A stretch of 15,094 nt of DNA from Lentimicrobiaceae bacterium (GTDB taxonomy: Bacteria > Bacteroidota > Bacteroidia > Bacteroidales > JALOCA01), in NCBI GenBank assembly GCA_023227965.1, contig JALOCA010000054.1, positions 1 through 15,094 of the forward strand, read 5' to 3'. Of this stretch, positions 14,643 to 15,094 are shown one piece after another (position 1 is the first letter of the stretch; each line of letters starts with the position of its first letter). The position numbers were made by a program, and so were the translations under genes. A model generated the notes under the pieces. That model was not told where the DNA came from. It did no database searches and saw only the letters and a list, made by a program, of their open reading frames with translations.

Positions 14643-15094
14643 TTAAAAAGCAATCACTAAACCTAAAGCGAGACTAAAGGCATCCATAAAATTTATCTCT
14701 TTAGATTTCAGGATTTGATATAAATAAGTATCCATTGCATTGCACTCGGAGTAAAAACCAATTTTTTTAATAAAGCAGTATTTTTTAAAATAGATTGTAC
14801 ATTCCTGTGAAATAAAGGGCATTAAATGAATTGCATTGGGCGAATAATAGTTATTGGGATAATAATCCGGAAGTTCTACATAGGTTTTTTTAGTAAAAGC
14901 AAGATTGGTGGAAAAACCTATCTGCTCCTTAATTACTATATTTGGAGCTGGATGAAAAACAAAAAGATTTACCATATTTTTCAGAGCAACGGTTTGGATA
15001 GCATTTCCGCCCGCCCAGGATGGAACTTTTCCGTAAAAAATTTCCGTTTGCATTTTATCCTTCCACCAGAAATAGCCTATTCCTGCAGAACCTA
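14643..15094 (-). CDS. Predicted outer-membrane protein, C-terminal part (continues at 202-1)
   Basis: This is the remainder of the protein whose first 67 codons lie at 202-2. The frame is open to the window end, and the last 41 bases repeat the left end exactly. Joined, the protein has 203 residues; the methionine at 15053 is internal, not a start. The sequence shows short alternating strands (MQTEIFYGKVP, IVIKEQIGFSTNLAF) separated by polar turns. It ends in FSLALGLVIAF, with a terminal Phe as in many outer-membrane beta-barrels. No catalytic motif is seen. Downstream it faces the riboflavin operon, with a hairpin in between. Confidence 0.8.
   Translation of the reverse strand, partial: GSAGIGYFWWKDKMQTEIFYGKVPSWAGGNAIQTVALKNMVNLFVFHPAPNIVIKEQIGFSTNLAFTKKTYVELPDYYPNNYYSPNAIHLMPFISQECTIYFKKYCFIKKIGFYSECNAMDTYLYQILKSKEINFMDAFSLALGLVIAF
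15053..15094. repeat. Terminal direct repeat, right copy (circular overlap)
   Basis: This is an exact copy of bases 1-42, at the very end of the window. Removing one copy gives a closed length of 15,052 bases and makes the split minus-strand gene continuous. Confidence 0.95.

Noticed and set aside
15051..15053. ATG at 15053 as the start of a separate 136-residue gene
   Set aside because: The frame is open upstream to the window end and joins in frame to a signal peptide at the other end, so this Met is internal.
1..15094. A CRISPR array, tRNA, rRNA, prophage or transposon
   Set aside because: No regularly spaced repeats, no tRNA cloverleaf, no phage or transposase proteins were seen on either strand.

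Overview
This window looks like a piece of a Bacteroidota (Bacteroidetes) genome. The evidence is the A+T-rich intergenic DNA, the near absence of Shine-Dalgarno sequences, two promoters matching the Bacteroidota form (TTTG, then TAnnTTTG), a DUF2582-type winged-helix protein, and the overall protein style. I cannot name the genus.

The most notable structural fact is at the ends. Bases 1-42 are repeated exactly at 15053-15094. Joining the ends through this overlap restores one uninterrupted reading frame: the N-terminal 67 codons lie at 202-2, and the remaining 136 codons start at the codon that straddles the join. The window is therefore best read as a closed circle of 15,052 bp, or one unit of a tandem array, and not as a linear fragment. 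It carries no replication, partition, mobilisation, transposase or integrase gene, and every gene is of an ordinary chromosomal type. A tandem duplication or an assembly closure is at least as likely as a plasmid.

Layout: from 10465 leftwards everything is on the minus strand. It starts with a TetR regulator (9869-10465), followed by a TolC / membrane-fusion / RND inner-membrane pump operon (9763 down to 4161). Next comes a second TetR regulator and a run of envelope genes: a small winged-helix protein, an OMPLA-like outer-membrane phospholipase and an LpxL-type lipid A acyltransferase (4069 down to 1291). After a spacer with a palindromic repeat come a metallophosphoesterase lipoprotein and the outer-membrane protein split by the ends. 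From 10729 rightwards, on the plus strand, a promoter, an FMN riboswitch and an intrinsic terminator lead into a complete riboflavin operon, ribD-ribE-ribBA-ribH (10981-14530). A hairpin separates it from the convergent split gene.

Functionally there are two clear units. One is an efflux operon probably repressed by its upstream TetR protein: two related ACCGA...CGGT operators lie before tetR and before tolC, and the first sits directly downstream of a good -7 box. The other is an FMN-controlled riboflavin operon holding all four dedicated enzymes needed from GTP and ribulose-5-phosphate to riboflavin, except the phosphatase step. The envelope genes suggest a lipid and outer-membrane maintenance neighbourhood, but no link to the other units is shown by the sequence.
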